This document shows, in pieces, positions 1-10,200 of a stretch of 64,000 nt of DNA (position 1 is the first letter of the stretch; the number at the start of each line of letters is the position of its first letter). Source of the stretch: Chitinophaga filiformis. GTDB lineage: Bacteria; Bacteroidota; Bacteroidia; Chitinophagales; Chitinophagaceae. Under the pieces are notes generated by a model, which ran no database searches, was not told the origin of the DNA, and was given only the letters and a program-made list of their open reading frames with translations. The DNA is taken from assembly GCF_900102545.1 (NCBI RefSeq), contig NZ_FNBN01000004.1, positions 1 to 64,000 on the forward strand, written 5' to 3'. The position numbers and the translations under genes were made by a program.

Positions 1-213
1 CGGTTATTTAAAAACTATGAAACCGCGGCGGCTATAGTAACAGCGTCTATCCGCATCTACAATGAACAAAGGCCTCATGCAAGCTGCGACTACCTAACTC
101 CAAATCAGGCACATACAAAACAAGGGGAATTAGTAAGGAGATGGCGAACGAAGAGAAAAGATAGTCCTGGATCAGGATTAACAGCTGATACTGTCAACCT
201 GATCCAGGACTAA
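1..213 (+). mobile_element. IS3-family transposase, C-terminal end (cut by window edge)
   Basis: The reading frame is open from base 1 to a TAA at 211-213 and gives about 70 residues of an integrase-core transposase tail. The stretch YNEQRPH followed by LTPNQAH is the typical end of the DDE integrase domain of IS3/IS150-type elements, which insert the element by cut-and-paste or copy-out chemistry. The N-terminal part and the catalytic residues lie outside the window. The last 50 bases of the gene hold a perfect 13-base inverted repeat (164-176 with 198-210), so the stop codon sits just past a hairpin. Nothing in the visible part shows whether the element is intact. Confidence 0.75.
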
Positions 214-311
214 AATCTAAACAAAACAACCTTTTTAGGATTATCTTTTAATATTGTAAAATTCAAACGGATTATCTCATCAAAACTGTAAACCTATACC
301 AGGACAAGACA
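197..311. repeat. Imperfect repeats at the right end of the IS element
   Basis: Three copies of a motif of the form AACCT-N4-AGGAC occur at 197-210, 228-241 (AACCTTTTTAGGAT) and 290-305. The first and last lie in the 21-base blocks 190-210 and 285-305, which match at 17 of 21 positions. Repeated transposase-binding motifs of this kind are common at IS ends, so the outer boundary of the element is probably near 305-311. The matching left end is off the window, so the true terminal inverted repeat and target duplication cannot be seen. Confidence 0.4.
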
Positions 312-362
312 GCTTGTACGGCGTCAATACGGCATCAGATCGGGACTAAAACGAAGATAAGT

Positions 363-1766
363 CTAACCTAAACCTATCTCAGAATGTCTCTCCGGGATCT
401 CAACATCCTGAAATCCTTTCTTTATCAACCAGTTACGGAATATCTGCTGTACTTCATACTCTCCATGTACCAGGAATAACTTCTTCACCTCCCTGGGGTC
501 CTGGCAAGACAGCCACTGGCTCAGGTCCTCATAATCACCATGAGCGCTCATAGAACGGATCACACCCACATCGGCCCTCACCTCGTAGCGGGTGCCGTAA
601 ATGGACACTTCCCTGGCCCCTCTCATCAGCCGACCACCCAAAGACTGCGGCTCACAATATCCAACTATCAGGATCGTATTCCGGCTGTCGCCGATATTGT
701 TGGCGATATGATGCTTCACCCTGCCTGCTTCCGCCATACCTGAGGCTGAAATGATCACGCAAGGTTCCTGGCGGAAGTTCAGTGCTTTCGATTCATCTAC
801 GGTTTCAATATAGTGCAGACCAGGGAAGTCAAACGGATCGTCGTCAATCTCCAGCAGTTTGGCTACTGTCTTATTGAAAACCTCAGGATGATGCCTCACC
901 ACGTCTGTAGCTTCCAGCGACAGCGGACTATCCACAAAGATGTCCACCTTCGGTAACTTACCTTCCAGCCCTGCCCTGTTCAGTGCATACAGGAGCTCCT
1001 GGGTACGGCCCACACTGAAAGCAGGGATGATCAGTTTCCCTCTCTTTAGCTGACAGGTATCATGAATATATTTGATCAGCAGATCGTCTGAAGGAGCAGC
1101 TTCCGCATGTAAGGTGCTGCCATAGGTAGATTCCAGCAGGATGTAATCTGCCTGGGGGAAAATATCGGGGGATCTTAAGATGGCATCATTATACCGGCCT
1201 ACATCTCCGCTGAAAGAAACCTGCGTAGTCTTTCCATCTTCCGTGACACGCACATGTACAGACGCACTTCCGATGATGTGACCTGCATCCGTGAAATACA
1301 CTTCTATATCGTCATCTATCCGGAACCAGGTCTTGTAGTTCACTTTCTTCAGGTGTGTAACACTACGTTTAGCATCATCAATGCTATAGAGGGGCGCCAC
1401 TTCCGGTTTGCCCTCTTTTCTCAGCTTCTTATTCTTGAACTTCGTATCATCTTCCTGAATCTTGGCGGAATCGAGCAGCAGGATCTCTGTCAGATCAAAT
1501 GTGGCGGGTGTGCAGTAAATATGTCCCTTGAATCCTCTTTGTACCAGCAATGGTATTAGTCCTGAGTGATCGATATGCGCATGTGAAAGGATCATGTATG
1601 TCACTTCCGCTGCATTAAACCCAAAGTCTTCATTCATCGCATCCGTCTCTCTGCCCATTCCCTGGAACATGCCGCAGTCCAGCAGTATCTTCTTGCCATT
1701 CTTTAATGAGATAAGATGTTTGGAACCGGTAACTGTACGTGCCGCTCCGTGAAATGCAATTTTCAT
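363..1766 (-). CDS. MBL-fold beta-CASP hydrolase (RNA-processing exonuclease family)
   Basis: The 467-residue protein is a metallo-beta-lactamase-fold hydrolase with a beta-CASP insertion, the family of CPSF-73/YSH1-like RNases. The zinc site is complete: SHAHIDHSG at 61-69, GH at 162-163, the GDVGRY aspartate at 188 and SAHGD at 407-411, with a C-terminal RMMBL segment (FLVHGE at 431-436). Family knowledge suggests a cytoplasmic RNA nuclease; the natural substrate in Bacteroidota is not established. The ATG start gives the canonical N-terminus (MKIAFHGAARTVTGS). It is the last gene of a leftward run that includes the DUF4442 and thioredoxin genes. Confidence 0.85.
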   Translation of the reverse strand: MKIAFHGAARTVTGSKHLISLKNGKKILLDCGMFQGMGRETDAMNEDFGFNAAEVTYMILSHAHIDHSGLIPLLVQRGFKGHIYCTPATFDLTEILLLDSAKIQEDDTKFKNKKLRKEGKPEVAPLYSIDDAKRSVTHLKKVNYKTWFRIDDDIEVYFTDAGHIIGSASVHVRVTEDGKTTQVSFSGDVGRYNDAILRSPDIFPQADYILLESTYGSTLHAEAAPSDDLLIKYIHDTCQLKRGKLIIPAFSVGRTQELLYALNRAGLEGKLPKVDIFVDSPLSLEATDVVRHHPEVFNKTVAKLLEIDDDPFDFPGLHYIETVDESKALNFRQEPCVIISASGMAEAGRVKHHIANNIGDSRNTILIVGYCEPQSLGGRLMRGAREVSIYGTRYEVRADVGVIRSMSAHGDYEDLSQWLSCQDPREVKKLFLVHGEYEVQQIFRNWLIKKGFQDVEIPERHSEIGLG

Positions 1767-1807
1767 GTGGTGTGTTTGAGAAATGATCTGTAATGGTATA
1801 TTCCTGT

Positions 1808-2311
1808 CTATGCTTTTCCTTTGAATGACCAGGTGATAGCGAAAGAGGCAATTACTGTGCCATCCTGGCTTTTACCGATACTGTTCACCGTAAGCACTTC
1901 CGGCTCTCCGGAAGCAGCGGTACGCGCTATGGCGGCCTGTATCGCCGCTCCGTCCTGACAGGTGAACCATGTCTTGCCAGTCGCTTTTTTAGTAAACGAA
2001 GCTTCCATACCAGTTACCAGCATGGATACACGTTTAGGAGCGGCCGCACGTACATACATCATGGCCATTAATCCCGTGCTCATTTCTGCCGCCATCGCCA
2101 GGCAGGCAAAATAAGTAGAGCGGAAAGGATTCTGGGATAACCACTTAAAGGGAACGACTATAGTGCATTGCTGCTCTTCTAACTGTTGTAACCTCACGCC
2201 TGCCAGCCATGCAATGGGCAGCTTCCATAAAAGATAAAGGGAAAACTTAAACGGGTGTCCGGCAAAACGGATGAATGACCGGACAGCTGGATGAGACGTG
2301 GATTGCTCCAT
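1808..2311 (-). CDS. DUF4442 (hotdog-fold thioesterase-like) protein
   Basis: The 167-residue protein resembles DUF4442 proteins, a hotdog-fold group related to the PaaI thioesterases. The central part (FRSTYFACLAMAAEMSTGL) is the helix region usual for these proteins, followed by a beta-rich half. There is no signal peptide. It lies 10 bases downstream of the thioredoxin gene on the same strand and 41 bases upstream of the MBL hydrolase, so the three may be co-transcribed. Acyl-thioester hydrolysis is a family-level inference; no catalytic residue can be named with confidence. Confidence 0.65.
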   Translation of the reverse strand: MEQSTSHPAVRSFIRFAGHPFKFSLYLLWKLPIAWLAGVRLQQLEEQQCTIVVPFKWLSQNPFRSTYFACLAMAAEMSTGLMAMMYVRAAAPKRVSMLVTGMEASFTKKATGKTWFTCQDGAAIQAAIARTAASGEPEVLTVNSIGKSQDGTVIASFAITWSFKGKA

Positions 2312-2321
2312 AGCGGTGGCT

Positions 2322-2834
2322 TTATTGGTTTGTATAATAAGCGGGATTCAATGCATCCGGCGCCCACTGTTTCAGCATGTCTGCCACCTTCTCCTTGTCA
2401 TAAGTATCTGCCGATTCCAGCAAACCGGAATTCTGTGTATGTAACCTGTTCCCTTTTGCATCCAGGATTACCAGTACCGGGAAACCAAAACGCTGCGGAT
2501 ATCCCAGCTGTTTCAGCAATGGCAGGTTCTTGTTCTCCTTGCTATAATTCAGGTGGTACACTACATAGTTTTTCTCTTCCAGTGCATTCAGGGTCGAATC
2601 TTCATGAACAAACTTATAGAAGCGCTTACACCAGATGCACCAGTTTCCTCCGATCTGGATCAACACGTGCTTATTCGTTGCCGCCGCCTGTTTTTCTGCT
2701 TTCAGCAGATCTGCCGCTGCATCTGCCGCGGGATCATAGATATGCTGAAGATCCAGGTAGGTTTTTTCCTGTGCATGGGCCATGCCTATAGCACACATCA
2801 TTACCACAATGGGTAGTAATAAATATTTCTGCAT
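2322..2834 (-). CDS. Secreted thioredoxin-family protein
   Basis: The 170-residue protein starts with a signal peptide (residues 1-21, ending near AHAQ). A thioredoxin-like domain follows, with the redox motif C-I-W-C in GGNWCIWCKRF at about residues 61-71, then FPVLVILDAKGN in the position of the cis-Pro loop. It should act as a periplasmic thiol:disulfide protein of the thioredoxin_7/DsbD-C-like type. The partner protein is unknown. It sits between polyphosphate kinase and the DUF4442 gene. Confidence 0.8.
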   Translation of the reverse strand: MQKYLLLPIVVMMCAIGMAHAQEKTYLDLQHIYDPAADAAADLLKAEKQAAATNKHVLIQIGGNWCIWCKRFYKFVHEDSTLNALEEKNYVVYHLNYSKENKNLPLLKQLGYPQRFGFPVLVILDAKGNRLHTQNSGLLESADTYDKEKVADMLKQWAPDALNPAYYTNQ

Positions 2835-2850
2835 ACGTTAATTTATCTGT

Positions 2851-4935
2851 CTACAAAGACTGTATATACTGGTATATCGCCTGTTGTGCATTTACACGCG
2901 GCGCGCCTTCTTCCGGAACAATTTCAATATTACGAATCTCCGCGTCCAGTTTCACCGCATTGGTATTATCTGCCAGCTGCAAGCGGATAATTTCTTTCAG
3001 TTGCGCCTGTAACTGCGGATCATATACCGGGAAGCACACCTCAATACGCCGGTGCAGGTTACGGTTCATCCAGTCTGCCGATCCCATATAGACCTCTTCA
3101 TTGCCATTGTTATGGAAGATAAAGACCCTGGCATGTTCCAGGTAACGGTCCACAATCCGTCGTACCCTGATATTACTGCTCTCCGGCTGTTCCGGCACCA
3201 AACAGCAAATACTGCGGGCTATCAGATCAATCTTCACTCCTTCCTGGCTGGCGGTATACAGGCTGGCAATCATCTCTTTCTCCTGCAGGTTATTCAGCTT
3301 GATGATGATCTTTGCCGGTTTGCCTGCACGGGCATTTTCAATCTCACGATTGATCAGTTCCTTAAAGCGGTCCATCAGGTTGAACTGTGCTACCAGCAGA
3401 TGCTGGAAGGTAAGGAACTTATATTTGACCGGTTGTTCCCTGGCCTGCAGGTACAGAAAGAGCAATTCCAGTTCCTGCGTAATGCCGGGATGAGCTGTCA
3501 TCATCACATGATCTGTATAGAACCGTGCGGTAGATTCATTGAAGTTGCCCGTAGCCATCAATCCTGAGTAGTCCCACTGGTATCCGCGACGGCGTTTCAC
3601 CAATGCGATCTTGGCATGTACTTTCAGTCCGGGTATACTGTATATGATCTTTACCCCTGCGGCCTTCATCTTCTTAGCCCAGCGGATATTGTTAGCTTCA
3701 TCAAAACGGGCTTTCAACTCCACGAATACCGTTACCTGCTTACCATTGCGGGCAGCGCTGATCAGTGCATTCGCGATCTGTGAGCTGGAAGCAATGCGAT
3801 ACAGGGTAATGTAAATTTCCTGTACGGCAGGATCTACTGCCGCTTCATTAAAGAAACGCAGGATGTAGTCGTACCGCTGGTAGGGAGCGTGCAACAGGAT
3901 GTCCCGTTTGGCTACTTCGTCCAGCAGACGGGGCACATTCTCCAGTGCAGGTACCTGTATAGAAGACTGTTTCGGATAACTGAAGGCGGGCGACTTCACC
4001 GGCATAGGCAGGTCGTTCAGATCCTTCAGATTGTGATAACGGCCACCTTCTACCATTTCTTCCGGCAGGATGTGGAAGTAAACTGCCAGCAGTTTCTGCA
4101 AGGCCAGCGGCATCGTTGCATCGTACAGAAAGCGGGTAGGAATCCCCAGTTCTCTCTTCTGGATCATGGTTTCTACCTGTTCGAGGATATCGCTGGCCAG
4201 TTCATTCATGTCTGTTTCCGCATCACGGGTGATCTTGATACTGTAGCAACCAGTTACTGTATAACCCGGGAAGAGGAAGCCTACATTCTCCCTGATCACG
4301 TCGTCCAGCATGGCAATGTAATACACATTATCCAGCGGTGGCAATTCTATAAAGCGGGGCAGTGAAGCGCTGGGAATATTGACCAGGGCATATTGCTGCA
4401 TATCAGGAGCCGTGTCTTCCGTAAGAGAAACCACCAGGTATAGCTGGTTATTCTCCAGGAACACTTCCTCCGGTTTCTTCTTCCGTAGCCACAGTGGCTG
4501 CAGAAAGCTGAGTACCTTTGTCAGGAAATACTCCCGCAGGTGCTCAAGATGTAATGTATGTAAAGGCTCGTTGTAGTACAGGTGTATATTGTAACTGCGT
4601 AATGCAGGCAATAACTGTCCGGTCAATGTACGTCCGAATTCTCCCAGCTGCCTGTTGATCTCCTGTTGTATAGCAGGCAATGTATCCTGCGAAAGAATGT
4701 CTTCTCCGGCGGCGTCAGGATTACGATGTAACAGCTTATTCACTGCCAGTACAGCTGGCATACGCACACGGAAAAACTCATCTAAGTTGGAAGAGAAGAT
4801 AGAGAGGAACTTGATCCTTTCATACAATGGCACCTCTTCACTTTTAGCCATACAGAGCACGCGGTAGTTGAACGATAACCAGCTAAGGTCACGGTCATAC
4901 AGCGGCACATTCGTAGATATAGTCTTGTTACTCAT
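2851..4935 (-). CDS. ppk1: Polyphosphate kinase 1
   Basis: The 694-residue protein is full length for PPK1, which makes inorganic polyphosphate from ATP reversibly. The N-terminal domain carries FSSNLDEFFRVR (48-59); the two catalytic C-terminal domains carry the autophosphorylated histidine (LKVHAKIALVKRR, His440) and the second conserved histidine (YLEHARVF, His601). The ATG lies two bases after the stop codon of the HD-PycTM gene, so the two are almost certainly translated from one message. This pairing suggests a shared role in phosphate or nucleotide stress signalling, which is an inference from position only. Confidence 0.95.
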   Translation of the reverse strand: MSNKTISTNVPLYDRDLSWLSFNYRVLCMAKSEEVPLYERIKFLSIFSSNLDEFFRVRMPAVLAVNKLLHRNPDAAGEDILSQDTLPAIQQEINRQLGEFGRTLTGQLLPALRSYNIHLYYNEPLHTLHLEHLREYFLTKVLSFLQPLWLRKKKPEEVFLENNQLYLVVSLTEDTAPDMQQYALVNIPSASLPRFIELPPLDNVYYIAMLDDVIRENVGFLFPGYTVTGCYSIKITRDAETDMNELASDILEQVETMIQKRELGIPTRFLYDATMPLALQKLLAVYFHILPEEMVEGGRYHNLKDLNDLPMPVKSPAFSYPKQSSIQVPALENVPRLLDEVAKRDILLHAPYQRYDYILRFFNEAAVDPAVQEIYITLYRIASSSQIANALISAARNGKQVTVFVELKARFDEANNIRWAKKMKAAGVKIIYSIPGLKVHAKIALVKRRRGYQWDYSGLMATGNFNESTARFYTDHVMMTAHPGITQELELLFLYLQAREQPVKYKFLTFQHLLVAQFNLMDRFKELINREIENARAGKPAKIIIKLNNLQEKEMIASLYTASQEGVKIDLIARSICCLVPEQPESSNIRVRRIVDRYLEHARVFIFHNNGNEEVYMGSADWMNRNLHRRIEVCFPVYDPQLQAQLKEIIRLQLADNTNAVKLDAEIRNIEIVPEEGAPRVNAQQAIYQYIQSL

Positions 4936-4937
4936 GC

Positions 4938-6212
4938 TTAGTTCTTCACCGGAAAAAATAGGGCTGCTATCAGGAACGCCAATACGGAAATGATCAATCC
5001 GAACATAAAGATGTTGTAGGCGATGCGCAATTGTTTATACTTTTTGCCCAACACGACACCAAGATGGTAGATGTCCTGTATCATGCTGCCATACACATAT
5101 TCATTGTCTTTCATCATTTCAGTCATACCCCAGGTATACTCTTCCAGCGACATCTGATGGAAGTTACCAAAGAACAACAGGTTAGTCTTTTTACTGTCGA
5201 TATCTGCTTTAGTGAACTTTCCGACGTTGATATTAGGGCGGGTGGCCAGCACGGAGAAAATAATAGTCAGCACTCCTGTCAACAGGAATATGAAGGCAGG
5301 GATGATCAGGTTAGGATAATCTTCCAGTCTTCTGAACAACACACCCAGTATAACGGATATGATGATAGAGTTCACTGAGATCATGATATGCGCCTTACTG
5401 TCTGCCATAGAGCTTAGGCGGATATGATTGGTAGAAGTGGTACGGAACATGGTTTCCACACCTCTTCCGGGTTTGGGTTCCTTGTCTTTCTTCTTCTCTT
5501 CCTTTCCTTTCTTCTCTTCCTTGATGGCAGCCGGGCTTCCATTATCAGCAAGCGGCAATGCATGCCCTTCTTTTTTAGCGGCGGCCTTTTCTTTCTTATG
5601 GGCCTTTTCTTCCTGTTTGTCCAGTTTACTTTTCAACTTGGCGATGTTTTCTTCTTTTTGTTGTTGTAGCAATGCTTTACAGTATGCTGTGAAATAATGA
5701 TGGGATTCCTGCAGGCGTAAAGAGCCGGCATTCCAGGTAGCACCAGGGATCTCTTTTCCCCAGGTTAGTTCCATTTCCTGTCTTAGTAGACGGGAACGTT
5801 CTTTAAAGTCTTTTGTACCCAGGTGAAACAGGTCTGCATCACATACGATCTCTTCCAGCAGGTTTTGTGGATTCTGTGGCATTTTTGTAGCCATGATACA
5901 GCCTACCACCTGCTGTTGTACATTTTCTGGAATCTGTTGTACATTTAAGAACTCCCTGGCCATCTCAGCGCCCTTCTCTTCATGCATTTTCGTTTCTCCT
6001 GCCAGGTAGCCCAGATCATGGAACCAGCACGCCACATATACCACGAGCAGGTCATTGTCCTCCAGCCGGTAATGCGCTGCAATCTGCTGTGCTGCTGCCA
6101 CCACCAGCTTTGTGTGTTCTAAATTATGATACACCAGGTTAGGGTGAGGACGGTCCTGGTATTGCTTCGCAACATATTGTTCTGCTGCTTCTATGATTAA
6201 TCCTGTTTGCAT
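4938..6212 (-). CDS. HD-domain phosphohydrolase fused to a PycTM (DUF5706) membrane domain
   Basis: The 424-residue protein has three parts. Residues 25-190 form an HD domain: HNLEH at 29-33, CWFHDLGY with His65-Asp66, and a distal aspartate in CDADLFH at 124-130. Residues 190-250 are a strongly charged Lys/Glu linker, probably coiled or disordered. Residues 257-420 match DUF5706, the PycTM effector domain of Pycsar defence systems, with membrane helices near 276-293, 302-323 and 400-420 and the conserved RLSSMADSKAHIMISVN lead-in. The HD part probably hydrolyses a phosphate ester or nucleotide on the cytoplasmic face. No cyclase gene is nearby, so a classic Pycsar operon is not present. It is directly upstream of ppk1. 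Confidence 0.8.
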   Translation of the reverse strand: MQTGLIIEAAEQYVAKQYQDRPHPNLVYHNLEHTKLVVAAAQQIAAHYRLEDNDLLVVYVACWFHDLGYLAGETKMHEEKGAEMAREFLNVQQIPENVQQQVVGCIMATKMPQNPQNLLEEIVCDADLFHLGTKDFKERSRLLRQEMELTWGKEIPGATWNAGSLRLQESHHYFTAYCKALLQQQKEENIAKLKSKLDKQEEKAHKKEKAAAKKEGHALPLADNGSPAAIKEEKKGKEEKKKDKEPKPGRGVETMFRTTSTNHIRLSSMADSKAHIMISVNSIIISVILGVLFRRLEDYPNLIIPAFIFLLTGVLTIIFSVLATRPNINVGKFTKADIDSKKTNLLFFGNFHQMSLEEYTWGMTEMMKDNEYVYGSMIQDIYHLGVVLGKKYKQLRIAYNIFMFGLIISVLAFLIAALFFPVKN

Positions 6213-6351
6213 AAGCCTTAGTTAAAAAAGCAAAACTGAGATCAGCAAGTTACTGCATTTTTAAGTTAATTTTATTCCATGAATACGCAATGCCGGATAC
6301 AGCGGGCCTGTCGCTCGCTGTGTTTCTGCATTGAATATTAACCACTCATCT

Positions 6352-7191
6352 ATGCAAGTAAGATATATTGCGTTCTTTTTCCTGTTCCTGTCCTGCAATG
6401 CATTCAATCGCGAGGATAAACAATATGGCTCTCCCAAAGGTTATAATCTTGCAGAGCCTACCCGTTACCGTGTCAGACAGTCCATGCAGGAGATATCAGG
6501 CATCGTCCTGGCCCCCGATGAACATCATATCCTGTCTATTAACGACGAAGAGGGTAAGATCTATTCCATCGATGTGAATACAGACAGGGCCTACCCTACT
6601 TCCAAGTTTGACAGAAGCGGCGACTATGAAGATCTGGCTACCAGTGGTTCCGATTGGTTTGTGCTCAAGAGCAACGGGCACCTGTATCACATCCATGGCA
6701 TGTTCACTGACACGGTAGATGCCACCCATTATAAACTATCTCTTCCAGGCAAAAGGGAATTTGAGAGCCTTTACTTCGACGCAAGAGACAGTAGCCTGAT
6801 CGCCATCTGTAAGACTTGTGACGAAGACAAAAGAGAAGGCTTTACCACCGCTTACCGTTTCCGGCTGAATACTATGGAGTATGACACCACGCCGGCCTTC
6901 CGTATCAACGTAGCCGATATTGCCAGGCTAACAGGCGGAGATGTAGGGCGTTTCAGACCTTCCGGGGCCGCAGTACATCCGATAGAACACCGGCTATATA
7001 TTGTATCAGCTATCAACCGCCTGCTCGTTATTACCGACCTTGACGGTAAAGTACAGGAAGCTTATAATCTACAGCGTCGCCGCTTTCCGCAACCGGAAGG
7101 CATCTCTTTCACCGCAAACGGCGATATGTACATATCTAACGAAGCAGTAGACGAATCGCAGGCCAGCATTCTGAAATTTAAGTACCATTGA
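6352..7191 (+). CDS. SdiA-regulated-like beta-propeller lipoprotein
   Basis: The protein of about 279 residues begins with a lipoprotein signal whose lipobox is FLFLSC (Cys15 when started at the ATG at 6352). A TTG 21 bases further upstream is possible but adds residues before the signal, so the ATG is preferred. The rest is a beta-propeller with QEISGIVLAP, YEDLAT and FPQPEGISF motifs, as in the SdiA-regulated / YjiK family, which is of unclear function and may be esterase-like. It precedes the phosphatase-barrel gene by 10 bases on the same strand, so both products are probably made together and go to the cell envelope. Confidence 0.7.
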   Translation: MQVRYIAFFFLFLSCNAFNREDKQYGSPKGYNLAEPTRYRVRQSMQEISGIVLAPDEHHILSINDEEGKIYSIDVNTDRAYPTSKFDRSGDYEDLATSGSDWFVLKSNGHLYHIHGMFTDTVDATHYKLSLPGKREFESLYFDARDSSLIAICKTCDEDKREGFTTAYRFRLNTMEYDTTPAFRINVADIARLTGGDVGRFRPSGAAVHPIEHRLYIVSAINRLLVITDLDGKVQEAYNLQRRRFPQPEGISFTANGDMYISNEAVDESQASILKFKYH

Positions 7192-7201
7192 ACTCATCAC
7201 G

Positions 7202-10200
7202 ATGATTAGCATTTTACCAAAAGCAAGACACATTCTACCCCTCCTCTTCCTGCCACTGCTCACGCAGGCCCAGATGACGGACGACAGCCTGGCGCGCCGG
7301 GTGATCCTCATCGGAGACGCCGGAGAGTTACATAAAGACGGGCACAATCCTGTTATAGATGCAGTGAAACAGCGTATTAATCTCCAGGATGCCAGGAACA
7401 CAGTGTTATTCCTGGGCGACAACATATACCCTCTCGGCCTGCCGGATGAAGGCTCCTCCAGGTACGATGAGGCCAGACAAGTACTGGATTACCAGGTAGG
7501 CCTGGTAAAAAACACCAACACACAAGCCATCTTCATTCCCGGTAACCATGACTGGAAACGTTCCAAACCGGATGGATGGCAGACAGTGATCAATCAGCAA
7601 CTGTATGTAGACTCCTTACAATTGCCCAACGTCAACTTCCTGCCTAAAGATGGCTGTCCCGGTCCTGAAGAGGTACACCTGGACAACAACACTACCCTGA
7701 TCATCATGGATACAGAATGGTGGTTGTTCCCGTACCAGAAACCCGGATCAGAATCTTCCTGCGATACTAAAACAAGGGAAGAGGTGCTCACTGAACTGAA
7801 CGATATCGTTAGCCGTAACAGGAATAAACTGATCATCTTTGCAGCTCACCACCCTTTCAGGAGCTATGGCATACATGGCGGTTATTATACCATCAAACAA
7901 CATATCTTCCCTTTTACTGACCTGAAAAAAGGACTGTACATTCCATTACCACTGATCGGGTCTATCTACCCTATCACCCGCGGTGTATTTGGCACTCCGG
8001 AAGATATTCCGAACCCGATCTACCAGTCAATGATCCGTGGAGTGGAAGCGGCTATTAAACCACATGGACCAGCCATCTTCGTGTCGGGTCATGACCATAC
8101 CCTTCAGCTCATCAAAGACGAACAGAACTTCTATATCGTGAGTGGTTCCGGCTCTAAAGAGAACAGGGTAAAGAAAGGCAGCAAGTCGCTCTTTGCCAGC
8201 AATGAGAATGGATATACCGTGCTGGAAATATCCAAAAGTGGCCGTGTGGAAGTAAAATACTATACCATAGAGAAAACAGATGCTCCCGCATATGCACAAC
8301 AGTTATTCAGCCTGCAGGATGTTCGTTCCAGCGCTATTGCCAATGCCAGTCCTTCTGCCAGCCAGCTGCCTGCTGCGGTTGTTATGCCTGCGGATTCTCA
8401 ATATACCGGTAAGACAAGTTTCCATTACTGGCTGATGGGAAGGAATTACCGCGATGTATGGGGCACCCCGCTCAGCTTCCCGGTTTTAGACCTGAACAAA
8501 GAAAAGGGAGGTCTGAAGATCCTGAAACGCGGCGGTGGTATGCAGACACTCTCTCTGCGCCTGGAAGATAAAGATGGTAAGGAATGGGTGCTCCGCTCCC
8601 TGAAGAAATACCCGGATAAGGCTGTACCAGAGGCGCTGCGCGAAACAGTAGCCAAAGATGTTGTACAGGATCAGATCTCCGCTGCTAATCCTTATGCACC
8701 CGTAGCGGTAGTACCACTGGCAGATGCTGCCGGTGTTCATCATACCAACCCCACTTTTGTATACCTGCCTAAAGACACGGTCCTGGGTATTTATCAGAAC
8801 ACTTTCGGGGATGACGTTTACCTGTTTGAAGAAAGAGAAGCAGATGTAAAGGGGAAGACGCTGAACACTCCTAAAGTCCTTGAACAGTTGCATGGAGATA
8901 ATGATAATACTATCGATCAGCCGGCAGTACTGAACGCACGTCTGCTGGACCTGCTGATAGCAGACTGGGACCGTCACGATGACCAGTGGAGATGGGGCGC
9001 AGAGAATGATAAAAAAGCAAAGACACAAAAATACTTCCCTATCCCCCGCGACCGCGACCAGGCATTCTTTGTAAATGAAGGTTTCCTGCCACGTATTGCC
9101 TCCAGGCGTTGGGCATTGCCTAATATCCAGGGCTTCCGTCCCAAGATCAGGTTTGTAGAAGGTCAGAACCCTACTGCACAACCTTTCGACCGTTCCTTTA
9201 TGAACGAGCTGAGTGAACAACAGTGGAAAGATATCAGCAGGAACTTCGTACAACGTATCACAGATTCTGCTATCAGGGCGGCTGTGAACCGCTTCCCCGA
9301 TACCATCAGGGCAGAAGTTGGCGAGCGTACCTACAATACACTGATAGCCCGCCGCGCTATACTGGAGAAAGAAGCGCTTGAATTATACCGCTTCCTCTCT
9401 AAAAAAGTGGAAGTGACCGGCAGTAAAAAAGACGAGCTGTTTACCGTTGAACGTCTGCCGGGAGGCCTGATGGATGTAACGGTTACCAAGATCAATAAAA
9501 AGGGAGAACTGGAACAGGTGATCTATCACCGTACTTTCGATCCTAAAGACACCCGTGAATTAAGGCTGTTCGGTCTTGGTGGTGAAGACAGATTTGTCAT
9601 GAAAGGAGATAATGGTTCTCCTATCAAAGTGCGCATCATCGGTGGTAAAGATGTGGATACTTATATCGACAGCACCGGCAGCCATGCTGGCAAGCGTATT
9701 CGCATCTATGAACTGGCCAACAGGAAAGACAGCTTCGATATGCACGGCAATGACAGACGTATCCTGTCTTCCAATCCGGACATCATCAGATATGAGCGCA
9801 CCTTCTTCCGCTTACAATACAACAAACTGATGCCGCTGGCGTCTGCCGGATTTAACGCAGATGATGGTCTGTCGCTCGGCCTCGGCTTCCAGTATACCAC
9901 ACAGGGCTTCCGTAAACGCCCGTTCGCCACAAGACATACCGTACTGGCCGGTCACTCACTGGGTACCGATGCATGGCAGTTCCGTTACCTGGGCGAATTC
10001 ACAGACGTAATCGGCAATACTGATCTGACCATCACTGCCAATGCAAAAGCACCTAACAATACGATCAACTTCTTCGGCTTCGGTAATGAAACGGTGTTCG
10101 ATAAATCGAGGACCATCCGGTATTACCGTACCCGTTTCGCCCTGTTCAACATCGAGCCATTACTGAATACCAAACTGTCACGGAATGTAGAACTGTATTA

